64,000 nt of DNA, taken from the NCBI RefSeq assembly GCF_003122365.1, contig NZ_CP029254.1, forward strand, positions 6,388,001 to 6,452,000, given 5' to 3'. Of the stretch, positions 23,763 to 32,503 are shown piece after piece. Below the pieces are notes generated by a model that was not told the DNA's origin, searched no databases, and saw only the letters and a list, made by a program, of their open reading frames with translations. Within the stretch, counting starts at the first letter, position 1. Each line of letters starts with the position of its first letter. A program made the translations under genes and the position numbers. Source of the DNA: Streptomyces spongiicola. Lineage in GTDB: Bacteria > Actinomycetota > Actinomycetes > Streptomycetales > Streptomycetaceae.

Positions 23763-24247
23763 GTCCGGTCCCTCCGCCTCCGCCGCCCGTGAGCGGGCCG
23801 AGGTCCTCGTGATGCTGATGGAGGCAGCCGCACTGTTCCGCTCCGGCGTCCCCGGGCGGCGCAGCGCGGGGACGGACGCGCAGCTCCGCCGCGTTCCGCC
23901 GGGCCTCCTGGGGGAGAGGAGCGGGGCTGAGCGGACGGCTCCCGGCCCCGCCGGAGGGCCACTCGCCTGGCCTGCCTCACCGGTCCGCCCCTTCGGCGTG
24001 GTGGGTCGTGCGTCTGCGTACCGCGGCCGTCGAGCGGATCGGGCGCGGTGACGTGCGTGGTCACCCCGTCCGGTGGCGGTGGCGGTGGCGCCGATGGCGG
24101 CGGTAGCGCTGGGAGTGACACAGAGGTGCGCGAGTGGCGCGAGTGGCGCGAGTAACGCGAGTACCGCGGAGAGGGCGTGCGGCGCGCGTGGTGCGGAGTG
24201 CGAGTGGTGCCGGCTCTCTTCGCTCGGTATGGACCATCACGGATTCA

Positions 24248-25156
24248 TCACGCAGATCCGTTACCGAGGTGGCCGGTGTGCGTATGGGCCGGGGCAGTCG
24301 CCGTCCAGCTGCCGAGCAGCCGCAGCGCGGTGTCCGCGCGGGCGTCGGGAGCGGTGAAGACGACCAGGGACCGCCGCTCGTCTCCGGGCAGCGTGAGTGT
24401 CTCGTACGTGAGAGCGAAGGCGCCGACCACCGGATGCCGGAAGCACTTGGTGCCATGTGTCTTCTCCCGTACCTCCTGCATCGCCCAGAGGGTACGGAAC
24501 TCCGTGCTGAGGGCGGACAGTTCGGCCACGAGCCGGGCGAGCGGCAGGTCGCCGGGGAGCCGCCCGGAGGAGAGGCGCAGGAAGCCGGCGGTCTGACGGG
24601 CCACGTCCTCCCACTGCGGATAGCGCTCCCGGGCGGCGGGGTCGGCGAAGACGTGGCGCGCGAGGTTGGGCCGCCCGCCGGCAGCCGGGCCCGGAGCGCC
24701 GATGAGCGCGCGGGCCGGGTCGTTGGCGTCGAGGACGTCCATCGCCGGGCTCAGGATGTACGCCGGTACCGCGCCCACCGCGCCCACCGCGGCCAGCAGC
24801 CGCCGCAGCCCGTCCCGTACGGGTACGGCCGGTGCCGGCTCCCCGGCGTCGGCCGCGGACCCGGCGGAGCGACGGACGCGGCCCCGCCGCACCAGGTCGT
24901 GCAGGTGGGCGCGTTCGGTGGCACCGAGCCGCAGCACCCGCGCCAGGGCGTCCAGCACGGCGCCGGAGGGATGCAGCGCGCGCCCCTGTTCCAGGCGCGT
25001 GTAGTAGACCGCGCTGACGCCCGCGAGTTCGGCGACCTCCTCCCGCCGCAGTCCCGGCACCCGGCGCCGGCCGTGGGAGGTGAGCCCGGCGGCCGCCGGG
25101 CTCACCCGGGCGCGCCGCGACATCAGGAAGGCGCCGAGTTCGTTGTCCGAGTCCAT
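24248..25156 (-). CDS. Helix-turn-helix regulator, MmyB-like
   Basis: 302 residues from the ATG at 25156. The N-terminal XRE helix-turn-helix reads VPGLRREEVAELAGVSAVYY followed by TRLEQGR. The C-terminal MmyB-like ligand-binding domain has YILSPAMDVLDANDPARALI and FRTLWAMQEVREKTHGTKCF near residue 240. Proteins of this type are often divergently transcribed from the oxidoreductase they control. Here an NADPH:quinone oxidoreductase-like gene starts 185 bp away on the other strand. That regulatory link is inferred from the arrangement. Confidence 0.88.
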   Translation of the reverse strand: MDSDNELGAFLMSRRARVSPAAAGLTSHGRRRVPGLRREEVAELAGVSAVYYTRLEQGRALHPSGAVLDALARVLRLGATERAHLHDLVRRGRVRRSAGSAADAGEPAPAVPVRDGLRRLLAAVGAVGAVPAYILSPAMDVLDANDPARALIGAPGPAAGGRPNLARHVFADPAARERYPQWEDVARQTAGFLRLSSGRLPGDLPLARLVAELSALSTEFRTLWAMQEVREKTHGTKCFRHPVVGAFALTYETLTLPGDERRSLVVFTAPDARADTALRLLGSWTATAPAHTHTGHLGNGSA

Positions 25157-25340
25157 GCGCGCCAGTATCCGCCGACCGGCCCCCGGCAGCCTGTCCCTGC
25201 CGGTACCCGCCAACGCGCTGCCGCCTGGTACTCGGGGGGTGGTGGCTGTGCCCGCCGGGGCCCCGCAGGGTGGACCCGAAGCGGCAGGACGAGCGCGACG
25301 GCCCGAACGACCGGGACCGGCGCAGGCAGGAGTGGGTTCG

Positions 25341-26246
25341 ATGCGTGCAGTGGTGTTCTCCCGGTACGGCGACGAGAGCGTGCTGGAACTCGCCCGGCGG
25401 CCGGAACCGGTCCCGGCGGACGGCGAGATCCTCGTGGAGGTGATGGCCGCCGGGGTGAACCCGGTCGACTGGAAGCACCGCGAAGGCGCGGTCCGCAACG
25501 ACCGCGCCTTCCCGCAGGGACTGGGCTGGGACGTGGCGGGAGTGGTACGGGCCACGGTGCCCGGCGGCCCGGCAGTCGGCGACGCCGTGTACGGGATGCT
25601 GCCGCTGCCGTACGGCGGGGCCTACCAGGAGCTGGCCGTCCTGCCCGCCGCCGCGGTGGCGCCCAAGCCGCAGCGCCTGTCCTTCGCGCAGGCCGCCGCG
25701 GTTCCGCTGGCCGCCCTGACGGCGTGGCAGGCGCTGGAGGCGGCCGGGGTGGGCGCGGGGCTGCGGGTCCTGGTGCACGCGGGGGCGGGCGGCGTCGGAC
25801 ACTTCGCCGTCCAGTTCGCCCGGCACCTCGGGGCGCATGTCACCGCCACCGCCTCCGCGCGCAACCTGGACTTCCTGCGCCGGCTGGGAGTTGACGAGCC
25901 GGCCGACCGCGCGAGCGCGGACCTGTCCGCCGCGGGCCCCTTCGACGTCGTCCTGGACACCGTGGGCGGCCCGGTGCAGCACGCGTCCTGGCGGCTCCTG
26001 CGGCCCGGCGGCACCCTCGTCACGCTTCCGGAGCCCCTGGACGAGGCGCACCGCCTCCCCGGCGTCGAGGCACGCCGTGTCATCGTCGCCCCCGACGGCC
26101 GGGCGCTGGGCGCGATCGCCGCGCTCCTCGACTCCCGCGCCGTGCACGTCGAGGTCCAGTCCGTCCTCCCTCTGGAGCAGGCGGCGACGGCGCACCGGAT
26201 CAGCAGGGAGGGCCGGGTGCGCGGCAAGCTCGTCCTCGGCCTCTGA
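25341..26246 (+). CDS. Zinc-free NADP-dependent quinone oxidoreductase (MDR family)
   Basis: 301 residues from the ATG at 25341, with AGGAG upstream. The N-terminal GroES-like domain has VMAAGVNPVDWKHREG and GWDVAGVV. The Rossmann domain has VLVHAGAGGVGHFAVQFAR, the NADP-binding motif of quinone oxidoreductases, and VLDTVGG. No zinc-binding Cys cluster is seen. It would reduce quinones or enones with NADPH in the cytoplasm. It is divergent from the MmyB-like regulator, its likely controller. Confidence 0.9.
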   Translation: MRAVVFSRYGDESVLELARRPEPVPADGEILVEVMAAGVNPVDWKHREGAVRNDRAFPQGLGWDVAGVVRATVPGGPAVGDAVYGMLPLPYGGAYQELAVLPAAAVAPKPQRLSFAQAAAVPLAALTAWQALEAAGVGAGLRVLVHAGAGGVGHFAVQFARHLGAHVTATASARNLDFLRRLGVDEPADRASADLSAAGPFDVVLDTVGGPVQHASWRLLRPGGTLVTLPEPLDEAHRLPGVEARRVIVAPDGRALGAIAALLDSRAVHVEVQSVLPLEQAATAHRISREGRVRGKLVLGL

Positions 26247-26475
26247 CGCCCGGCCGGCCGACGCGGCCCGCGAGACACCCCGGGGAGCGTCCGGGAGCGT
26301 GGTGCGCCGGCGCCCGGGCCGTCGTGCCGTGACCGGGCAGCCGCGGAACCCTACCGGCCGGGAACCCGCCCAGGCCGGTCGCCGGTGACTCCCGACAGCC
26401 GGCGCCCCCGCACGCCGCCGCCCTCCGGGCCCCCCGTTCGTCGGGGCGACGGCGGCCGGCTCGGACCGCGCACCG

Positions 26476-27792
26476 TCATCCGTCGGCGCGGGAGCCGCCG
26501 ATGCCGGAGTCCGCCCGCTGGTAGATGTCGGGGATGCCGTCGGCGTCCTCGTCGACGGTCTCCTCCTCGTAGAGGCGGCGGTAGACCGCGTTGCGGCGCT
26601 TGATCAGCACGGCGGCCAGGACCGCGGCGATCAGCGACCCGAGGAGGACGGCGGCCTTCACCTGCTCGGCCTGGGCAGGGTCGGAGAAGGCGAGCTCCCC
26701 GATGAGGAGGGCGACGGTGAACCCTATTCCGGCCAGCACGGCGAGGGAGAGGACGTCGGCCCACTCCAGGTCGGGGTTGAGGCGGGCGCGGGTGTACCGG
26801 GCTGCGAGATAGGTGCCCGCGAATATGCCGACGGTCTTTCCGACGACGAGACCGACGACGACGCCGAGCGGTTCGGGCCTGGTGAAGACCTCGCCCAGGG
26901 CGGCCGCGGAGACGCCCACACCGGCGGCGAACAGGGCGAACAGCGGCACCGCCACTCCTGCCGAGACGGGGTGCAGCAGATGCGAGGTCCGCTCCGCGGG
27001 TGAGGTCTTCTCGCCCTTGTCGCGGGTGGTGCGCAGGATCAGGCCCATGGCGACGCCGGCGACCGTGGCGTGGACTCCGCCGTTGTACATCAGCGCCCAG
27101 ATGGCGATGCCGAGCGGCGCGTACCACCACCAGCCCCGCACCCGCAGGCGCTGGAGGACGTAGAAGACGACCAGGCCGGCGAAGGCCCCGGCGAGGGCCG
27201 GGTAGTTGAGGTCGCTGGTGAAGAAGATCGCGATGATCAGGATGGCGCCGAGGTCGTCGACGACGGCGAGCGTCAGCAGGAAGGCCCGCAGCGCGGCCGG
27301 GAGATGGGTGCTGAGCACGGCCAGGACCGCGAGCGCGAAGGCGATGTCGGTGGCCATCGGCACGGCCCATCCGTCGAGTCCGCCCCCGGCGGGCGCGGCG
27401 ACCGCGATGTAGAGCGCGGCGGGCACGACCATGCCGCAGACCGCGGCGATGACCGGCAGCGCGGCGGTGGCGGGGTTGCGCAGCTCGCCGACGACGAGTT
27501 CCCGCTTGAGTTCGATGCCGGCCACGAGGAAGAAGACGGCCAGCAGGCCGTCGGCGGTCCAGTGCCCGACCGAGAGGTCGAGACCCAGGGCGGGTATCCC
27601 GAAGTGGAAGTCCCGTATCTGCTCGTAGACGCCGCTCCAGGGGCTGTTCGCCCATATGAGTGCCACCACCGCCGCGGCCAGCAGAACGAGTCCGCCGATC
27701 GTCTCGGTGCGCAGCGCCTCGGCCACGGCGTTGCGCTCGGGCAGAGGCAGCAGGCCGAGGAAGGTCGTGCGCTGACGCGGGGCGTCTGACAT
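26476..27792 (-). CDS. nhaA: Na+/H+ antiporter NhaA
   Basis: 438 residues from the ATG at 27792, with GGAGG six bases upstream. NhaA hallmarks are present: FFLVAGIELKRELVVGELRN, VPMATDIAFALAVLA (the cation-binding TD region of TM IV), LTLAVVDDLGAILIIA (the paired Asp residues of TM V), and about 12 transmembrane helices. It exchanges internal Na+ for external protons for pH and salt homeostasis. The last 30 residues form an acidic tail (EEETVDEDADGIPD). It is monocistronic; the next gene upstream (AGCS) is read the same way and ends 228 bp before it. Confidence 0.96.
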   Translation of the reverse strand: MSDAPRQRTTFLGLLPLPERNAVAEALRTETIGGLVLLAAAVVALIWANSPWSGVYEQIRDFHFGIPALGLDLSVGHWTADGLLAVFFLVAGIELKRELVVGELRNPATAALPVIAAVCGMVVPAALYIAVAAPAGGGLDGWAVPMATDIAFALAVLAVLSTHLPAALRAFLLTLAVVDDLGAILIIAIFFTSDLNYPALAGAFAGLVVFYVLQRLRVRGWWWYAPLGIAIWALMYNGGVHATVAGVAMGLILRTTRDKGEKTSPAERTSHLLHPVSAGVAVPLFALFAAGVGVSAAALGEVFTRPEPLGVVVGLVVGKTVGIFAGTYLAARYTRARLNPDLEWADVLSLAVLAGIGFTVALLIGELAFSDPAQAEQVKAAVLLGSLIAAVLAAVLIKRRNAVYRRLYEEETVDEDADGIPDIYQRADSGIGGSRADG

Positions 27793-27951
27793 GGGGAAGG
27801 CCTCCGGGCCGTCGTTGGAGCGGGCACACTGCACCCTTTGACGCCGACCAGACTTCCCGGCACACCCCGCGTCATGCCGACGCGTTCCTCACACCCTAAC
27901 CAGAAGCCGGGCGCCGCCACCAGACAGCGTCCCACCTGCGGGAACGTGGGG

Positions 27952-27992
27952 AGGGGGCCGCATGCGCAAGGTGCGGGCGCATGCGGTCCCCT
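27952..27992 (-). terminator. 16-bp-stem hairpin downstream of the AGCS symporter gene
   Basis: AGGGGGCCGCATGCGC pairs with GCGCATGCGGTCCCCT (one G-T) around a 9-nt loop, starting 27 bp past the symporter stop. The stem length and position fit an actinomycete terminator. Confidence 0.65.
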
Positions 27993-28019
27993 CTCCTCTC
28001 CACCGGACGGCGTGAGCGG

Positions 28020-29555
28020 TCAGACGGTGGTCTCCACCTGCTCCGGGTCCTCGTCGGCGTCGCCCGCCCCGCCGGCCTTGCGGGACCGGACGTACTCCAG
28101 GAAGGAGTTCAGCTCCCGCTTGACGACGGGGGCGAGCAGGTAGAGGCCGATGATGTTGATGACCGCCAGCATGAACAGGACCGCGTCGGCCATGTCGATC
28201 AGCGTCTGCAGCGTGAGCAGGGCACCGGCGACGGCGAACAGCGAGTAGAGCACCTTGAAGGTGATCTCGCTGGCCTTGCTGCGGCCGAAGAGGTACGTCC
28301 ACGCCTTGAGGCAGTAGTAGCCCCACGTCAGCACCGTCGAGATGGCGAAGAGCATCACGGCGACGGTCAGGACGTACGGGAACCAGGGCAGCACCGTGGC
28401 GAAGGCGTCGGAGGTGATGGTGACACCGCCGATGGACTCGCCGGTCCGTGCCTCGGCCCAGCTCGCCGGGTTGGCGATCACGATGGTGAGGGCCGTCATG
28501 GTGCAGATGATCACGGTGTCGATGAAGGGCTCCAGCAGGGCGACCAGGCCCTCGCTCGCGGGGTGCTTGGTCTTCACCGCGGAGTGCGCGATCGGGGCGG
28601 AGCCGAGACCGGCCTCGTTGGAGAACGCCGCGCGCTTGAAGCCGATGATCAGCGCACCGAGGACACCGCCGGCGACGCCCTCGGGGTTGAACGCGCCCTC
28701 GATGATGGTGGCGACCGCGTCGGGGACGGCCGTGACGTTCACCAGGATGACGACCAGGCAGGCCGCGATGTAGATGCCCGCCATGGCCGGCACCAGCCTG
28801 CTGGTGACGTTGGCGACGGAGCGGATGCCGCCGAGCAGCACGAGGCCGACGAGCGCGGCGATCAGGATGCCGAAGAAGAGCGCCCCGGAGGAGGAGCCGA
28901 CGGCGCCGTCCTCGCCGCCGGCGACGGAGACCAGCTGCGCGTAGCTCTGGTTGACCTGGAAGAGGTTGCCGCCGAAGAGGCCGAAGAACAGCACCATGAA
29001 GGAGGCGAGGACCGCGAGCACCTTGCCGAGGGTCTTGCCGTTCTTGCCGAAGCGGTCGGTCAGGCCCTTGGGGAGGTAGTGCATCGGGCCGCCGGAGACG
29101 GTGCCGTCGGCGTGGACCTCTCGGTACTTCACACCGAGGGTGACCTCGACGAACTTCGTGGCCATGCCCAGCAGACCGCAGAGGATCATCCAGAAGGTCG
29201 CGCCGGGACCGCCGATGGAGACGGCGACGGCGACACCCGCGATGTTGCCGAGACCGACGGTGCCGGAGACGGCGGCCGTCAGGGCCTGGAAGTGGTTGAC
29301 CTCACCGGCCGACCCCTTCTCGTCGTACTTCCCGCGCACCACGTCGACCGCGAGGCGGAACTTGCGTATCTGGATCAGCCCGAACCAGGCCGAGAAGACC
29401 AGACCGGCGACGACCAGCCAGGCGACGATGAGGGGGAGGTCCGTCCCTCCTACGGGGACGGAGTAGAAGACGACTTCTCCGAGCCAGGTGGCGATGGGCT
29501 CGAACAATCCGCTGACAGCCTTGTCGACGGATTCGGTCATGGAGTCGAGTGACAC
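28020..29555 (-). CDS. Alanine/glycine:cation symporter, AGCS family
   Basis: 511 residues from the GTG at 29555; a GAGG-containing site lies 7 bases upstream, and the in-frame ATG at 29540 lacks one. About 11 transmembrane helices are seen. Family motifs include QALTAAVSGTVGLGNIAGVA, GPGATFWMILCGLLGMATKF and FKRAAFSNEAGLGSAPIAHS. It imports alanine or glycine (possibly other small amino acids) with Na+ or H+. The gene is monocistronic with its own terminator. The 780 bp upstream is gene-free. Confidence 0.93.
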   Translation of the reverse strand: MSLDSMTESVDKAVSGLFEPIATWLGEVVFYSVPVGGTDLPLIVAWLVVAGLVFSAWFGLIQIRKFRLAVDVVRGKYDEKGSAGEVNHFQALTAAVSGTVGLGNIAGVAVAVSIGGPGATFWMILCGLLGMATKFVEVTLGVKYREVHADGTVSGGPMHYLPKGLTDRFGKNGKTLGKVLAVLASFMVLFFGLFGGNLFQVNQSYAQLVSVAGGEDGAVGSSSGALFFGILIAALVGLVLLGGIRSVANVTSRLVPAMAGIYIAACLVVILVNVTAVPDAVATIIEGAFNPEGVAGGVLGALIIGFKRAAFSNEAGLGSAPIAHSAVKTKHPASEGLVALLEPFIDTVIICTMTALTIVIANPASWAEARTGESIGGVTITSDAFATVLPWFPYVLTVAVMLFAISTVLTWGYYCLKAWTYLFGRSKASEITFKVLYSLFAVAGALLTLQTLIDMADAVLFMLAVINIIGLYLLAPVVKRELNSFLEYVRSRKAGGAGDADEDPEQVETTV

Positions 29556-30098
29556 AGTGGCTACCTCGTGGCGCAGGACCGGCGCATGGGAGGCTGCGCC
29601 GGATGGTGTGCGGTCTTGGAGCGAACGCCGTTGTCCGATCGGCGACCCTGGGTGCCCGGTCCGCGGACTCGAACCGGATCGCCCTGGTCGTGCTGCGCCG
29701 GCGGACCGGCGCGCCCCGCGTCACGGCACGAGGCCGACTGCGGAGTTGCGCAGTTCTAGCACGTTTTTTACGCACTCCTGGGTGATGGGAATCACATAAC
29801 GGCCGGTAGCCGCGGGAAGTGCCTGCGAGTGTGACAAGACCGTTATTCGGAGGTGGGTCTCCGTTCACCGAACGTCCACGGGGGCTGGCTGTGTGTATGC
29901 GTGTGAAGCCGCCCGTGAGGTGCTGACCTGCGGAAAGGATCGTCCTTCCGGGGCCGGGCAGGACCCCGGACGCCCCTGAGCACGCCGTATGCCGCCCCGG
30001 CGTCCCCTCGATTCGGCTTTCCGGCAGAGTTCCGTCGCGGAGGTTGCCGCGCCCTGGCAGTGACGGCCCGGAACGAGCACGGGGACAATCCGCGCCCC

Positions 30099-30162
30099 CG
30101 AACCGGGCGCTCCCCGAACCGGGCGCTCCCCGAACCGGGTGCTCCCTGAACCGGGTGCCCCT
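30099..30162 (+). repeat. 16-bp tandem repeat, 4 copies
   Basis: CGAACCGGGCGCTCCC occurs perfectly at 30099-30114 and 30115-30130, with one- to three-base variants at 30131-30146 and 30147-30162. Confidence 0.88.
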
Positions 30163-30196
30163 GTGTCGCCGCGCGGCCCGCGCGGCGACACAGGGG
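30158..30196. terminator. Perfect 18-bp-stem hairpin, terminator or structural element
   Basis: CCCCTGTGTCGCCGCGCG and its exact complement are separated by GCC. The nearest upstream genes on either strand are far away, so what it terminates is unclear. Confidence 0.55.
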
Positions 30197-30339
30197 CCCG
30201 GGCCGGGCCCCGGCACCCCGGGCCCCGGCCCCCGGTGGCGACCTGTTTCGGAGGCGGGTTCACGACTCCTGCCCGCAGCCTTCGCCGGCGCCCGGCGCGG
30301 CGCCCGAGTCACCGCGCCCGGCCGGGGTAGACGAACCAT

Positions 30340-30627
30340 GTGGATGACAAGGTTCTCTGGTGGCTTCTCGGCGTGGCGACCCTGGCCACGGCCGTCGGCG
30401 CCGCCTGGATGCTCCTCCGTGTCCTCAGGGCCCGCCGGGCGCTGCGCGACGCAGGGGTGCCCCTGCGGGACAAGGCCCTGTTCTGGGGTGCCGTGCTCTA
30501 CACCGTGTCGCCCGTCGACGTACTGCCGGACCCGGTGTACCTCGACGACATCGGCGTCCTCGTGCTGGCGCTCCGCGCCCTGCAAACGGCGGCCCAGGGG
30601 GCGGCGGCACGGCAGAAGCCCGGCTGA
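30340..30627 (+). CDS. DUF1232 family small membrane protein
   Basis: 95 residues from a GTG at 30340. One N-terminal transmembrane helix (WWLLGVATLATAVGAAWMLL) is followed by the DUF1232 core VLYTVSPVDVLPDPVYLDDI and VLVLALRAL. Members are small membrane-associated proteins of unknown biochemical function, similar in part to YkvA. It stands alone; 310 bp without a gene follow. Confidence 0.85.
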   Translation: MDDKVLWWLLGVATLATAVGAAWMLLRVLRARRALRDAGVPLRDKALFWGAVLYTVSPVDVLPDPVYLDDIGVLVLALRALQTAAQGAAARQKPG

Positions 30628-30937
30628 CCCGTGCGGGAGGGCTCCCCGGCCCACGGGGGTGATCTCCTCGGCCGTGCCCACGCTGCCCGCGGGCCCGGAC
30701 CCTCCGCCCGACGGACGCCGTCCGCGTCCCCCGGGAGTCGCCGGGCGTCGAGGACCGTGTGCATCCGGCCGTCCCCGCCGGTGAACTTCGCGTCCCTCGC
30801 CGCCGTGCGGGTGCCGAGCGGGTCGCGTCGCGCCGCCTGCCCCGGGCCCGCCCGGCAGGATGAGGGTCGGCGATGGTGGTACGCAGGACGCGCCGGAGGC
30901 CGCGGGGAGGTTGCGGCGGGGCGCAGGAAGGTGGCGA
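30628..30937. other. 310-bp gene-free spacer
   Basis: Nothing recognisable was seen apart from G/C-rich sequence leading to the AGGAAGG ribosome binding site at 30925-30931. Confidence 0.5.
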
Positions 30938-31555
30938 GTGGGCGTGCGGCTTCGGTTCGAGGGCTGGATCGCCGGCATCGGGACCGGGTCCGGCGTTCGC
31001 CTGGTGGTGGGGCACTGGGTGCGGTCACCGTTCGGGGCCTTCGGTGACGTCATGATCGAAAGGGTGGACGGGGAGCGCCTGCTGCTGGCCCCCACGCGGG
31101 AGGTCGCCGACTTCATCGCCGCCACCTACACCTTCGAGGAGGTGCGGATCGGTCCGGTGCGGGTGCGGGTGGACGGGGCGGCCTGGACCGTGACGGCGCC
31201 GTCGCTGGAACTGCGATTCGCTACCGGTGGGCGGGGAATCCCGGGGCGGCTGCTGCGGGCAGTGCCCGGCCCGCTCGCGAACCGGCCGGCCTTCAGCGCC
31301 CTGGCCGATCTTCCCGCACGTCTGATGCCGGGTGTACGCACCCGAGGCAGGAGCGGGACCGGCCGTCGCGAATGGTACGGCGCGCGGGATCTCCTTCCGA
31401 TCGTGCGTGCTCGTGCCGTCTTCGAGGGGGTGGAGCTCGGCCCCCTCGCGCCCGTCGAACCTCCCGTGCGCTTCGGATTCGGCTCCGTACCCCGGAAGCC
31501 GGCTGCCGTGCGGGTCACCACCACGGTGGGACTGGACGGTGAACCGCCCGCCTGA
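30938..31555 (+). CDS. Conserved hypothetical protein
   Basis: 205 residues from the GTG at 30938, chosen because AGGAAGG lies six bases upstream; an in-frame ATG further 5' lacks this. The N-terminal half (LRFEGWIAGIGTGSGVRLVV, ERVDGERLLLAPTREVADFI) is soluble alpha/beta. A basic middle (GVRTRGRSGTGRREWYGARD) precedes a short beta-rich end. I recall similar uncharacterised proteins in streptomycetes but cannot assign a function. There is no signal peptide or membrane helix. Confidence 0.75.
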   Translation: MGVRLRFEGWIAGIGTGSGVRLVVGHWVRSPFGAFGDVMIERVDGERLLLAPTREVADFIAATYTFEEVRIGPVRVRVDGAAWTVTAPSLELRFATGGRGIPGRLLRAVPGPLANRPAFSALADLPARLMPGVRTRGRSGTGRREWYGARDLLPIVRARAVFEGVELGPLAPVEPPVRFGFGSVPRKPAAVRVTTTVGLDGEPPA

Positions 31556-31597
31556 TGCCGGACGCGCGACGGCTCCACACGGACGACGGCCTACGCC

Positions 31598-31716
31598 TGA
31601 CATCTGACATCTGACATCTGACATCTGGACATCCGCACCCGACACCCGACACCCGACACCCGACACCCGACACCCGACACCCGACACCCGACACCCGCGT
31701 CCGCGCCCGACACCCG
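31598..31716. repeat. Two adjacent 7-bp tandem repeats, TGACATC and CGACACC
   Basis: TGACATC is repeated about four times at 31598-31627. After a short break CGACACC is repeated about eight times to 31696, with stray copies to 31716. The two units differ only by transitions, suggesting a common origin. The tract lies between the hypothetical protein gene and the MmcQ/YjbR gene. Confidence 0.9.
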
Positions 31717-31823
31717 AGCGGGTACCCGGCGGACCTGTCCGATCACGGCGGTCCAGGGTCCCCGGCGATGGGTCGGGCATCCGCGCGCGGCCGGGTGTCA
31801 GCGGCGCTGGCTACGGTGGACAC

Positions 31824-32189
31824 ATGATCGAGTCCGAGGAAATCCGCCGTATCGCCCTGTCCCTTCCCGACACGGTGGAGAGGGAGGCATGGAGCATGCC
31901 GACGTTCCGTGTCGCCGGGAAGATGTACGTCACGATGCCCGACGACCAGACGTCGTTCGCCGTGCGCTGTCCGAAGCACGAGCGGACCGAGCTGATCGCC
32001 GCCGAACCCGAGAAGTTCTGGGTACCGCCGCACGAGGCGGGTTCGGCCTGGGTCCGGGTGCGGCTCAGCGCACTCGAGGATCTGGACGAGCTGCGCGACA
32101 TCCTCGTGGACTCCTGGAGGCAGGCGGCGCCGGACCGGCTGGCGGAGCAGCACCCCGAGCTGCGGCCCGGCGAGGGCAACGGCGGGTGA
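31824..32189 (+). CDS. MmcQ/YjbR family DNA-binding-fold protein
   Basis: 121 residues from the ATG at 31824. The sequence has the compact CyaY-like fold of this family: IRRIALSLPDTVEREAWSMP, FRVAGKMYVTM, FAVRCPKHERTELIAAEPEK, FWVPPHEAGSAWVRVRLSAL and LVDSWRQAAPDRL. The length is normal. A nucleic-acid-binding role is proposed for the family, but the function is unsettled. It is monocistronic. Confidence 0.9.
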   Translation: MIESEEIRRIALSLPDTVEREAWSMPTFRVAGKMYVTMPDDQTSFAVRCPKHERTELIAAEPEKFWVPPHEAGSAWVRVRLSALEDLDELRDILVDSWRQAAPDRLAEQHPELRPGEGNGG

Positions 32190-32254
32190 ACGGGTCAGGG
32201 CCGCGGCGGACCGCCCGGGCGCCGCGATCCGGGGCGGGAGGTGGCGCCGAGAGA

Positions 32255-32310
32255 GCCGGCGGGGCGGCGGTTCCGGAGAGCGGGGCCGGCGGGGCGGCGG
32301 TTCCGGAGAG
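32255..32310 (+). repeat. 30-bp period direct repeat, 2 copies
   Basis: A 26-bp identical block beginning GCCGGCGGGGCGGCGG is present at 32255-32280 and 32285-32310. It lies in the 314-bp spacer upstream of the CDF exporter gene; no other element is seen there. Confidence 0.8.
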
Positions 32311-32503
32311 CCGTGCGCGGCAGACGAACTCGACAACGACTGCCGTTTCTCTTCGGAATCCGCGCTGCCGGATGTGAAAGCGCAGGTCAGGGGAGTGTTA
32401 ACGACAGCGATTCCCACCATCGTTGCAGCCTTTGCGTGAACTCCTCCCGTGCGTTTCACTGCACGGCTGAAAGGCACTCGATCTCGTATCCGAGGGGGAA
32501 GCG

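Larger units (their letters stand above)
23489..24247. other. Gene-free stretch upstream of galT with two simple-sequence repeats
   Basis: 759 bp without a convincing gene. It holds the gal operator region, a hexamer repeat at 23657-23762, a G/C-rich tract, and a 9-bp GCGAGTGGC-type repeat at 24128-24165. Short frames across the hexamer repeat read as Thr-Ala or Ser-Arg runs and are judged artefacts. Confidence 0.6.
29556..30337. other. Gene-free stretch with a 16-bp tandem repeat and a long hairpin
   Basis: No gene is supported. Near 29745-29790 there is a local A/T-rich patch (GTTTTTTACG) that may hold the AGCS promoter on the minus strand. The 3' part holds the 16-bp repeat at 30099-30162 and the hairpin at 30158-30196. 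Confidence 0.5.

Noticed and set aside
23543..23812. Thr-Ala-rich open frame across the hexamer repeat
   Set aside because: It is produced by the hexanucleotide repeat and overlaps the gal operator; it has no RBS and no known domain.
27981..29552. 523-codon plus-strand frame over the AGCS gene
   Set aside because: Its composition is Asp/Gly/Val-rich with no domain, while the minus strand encodes a textbook symporter.
31598..31716. CRISPR-like array
   Set aside because: The units are contiguous heptamers without spacers, and no cas genes occur in the window.
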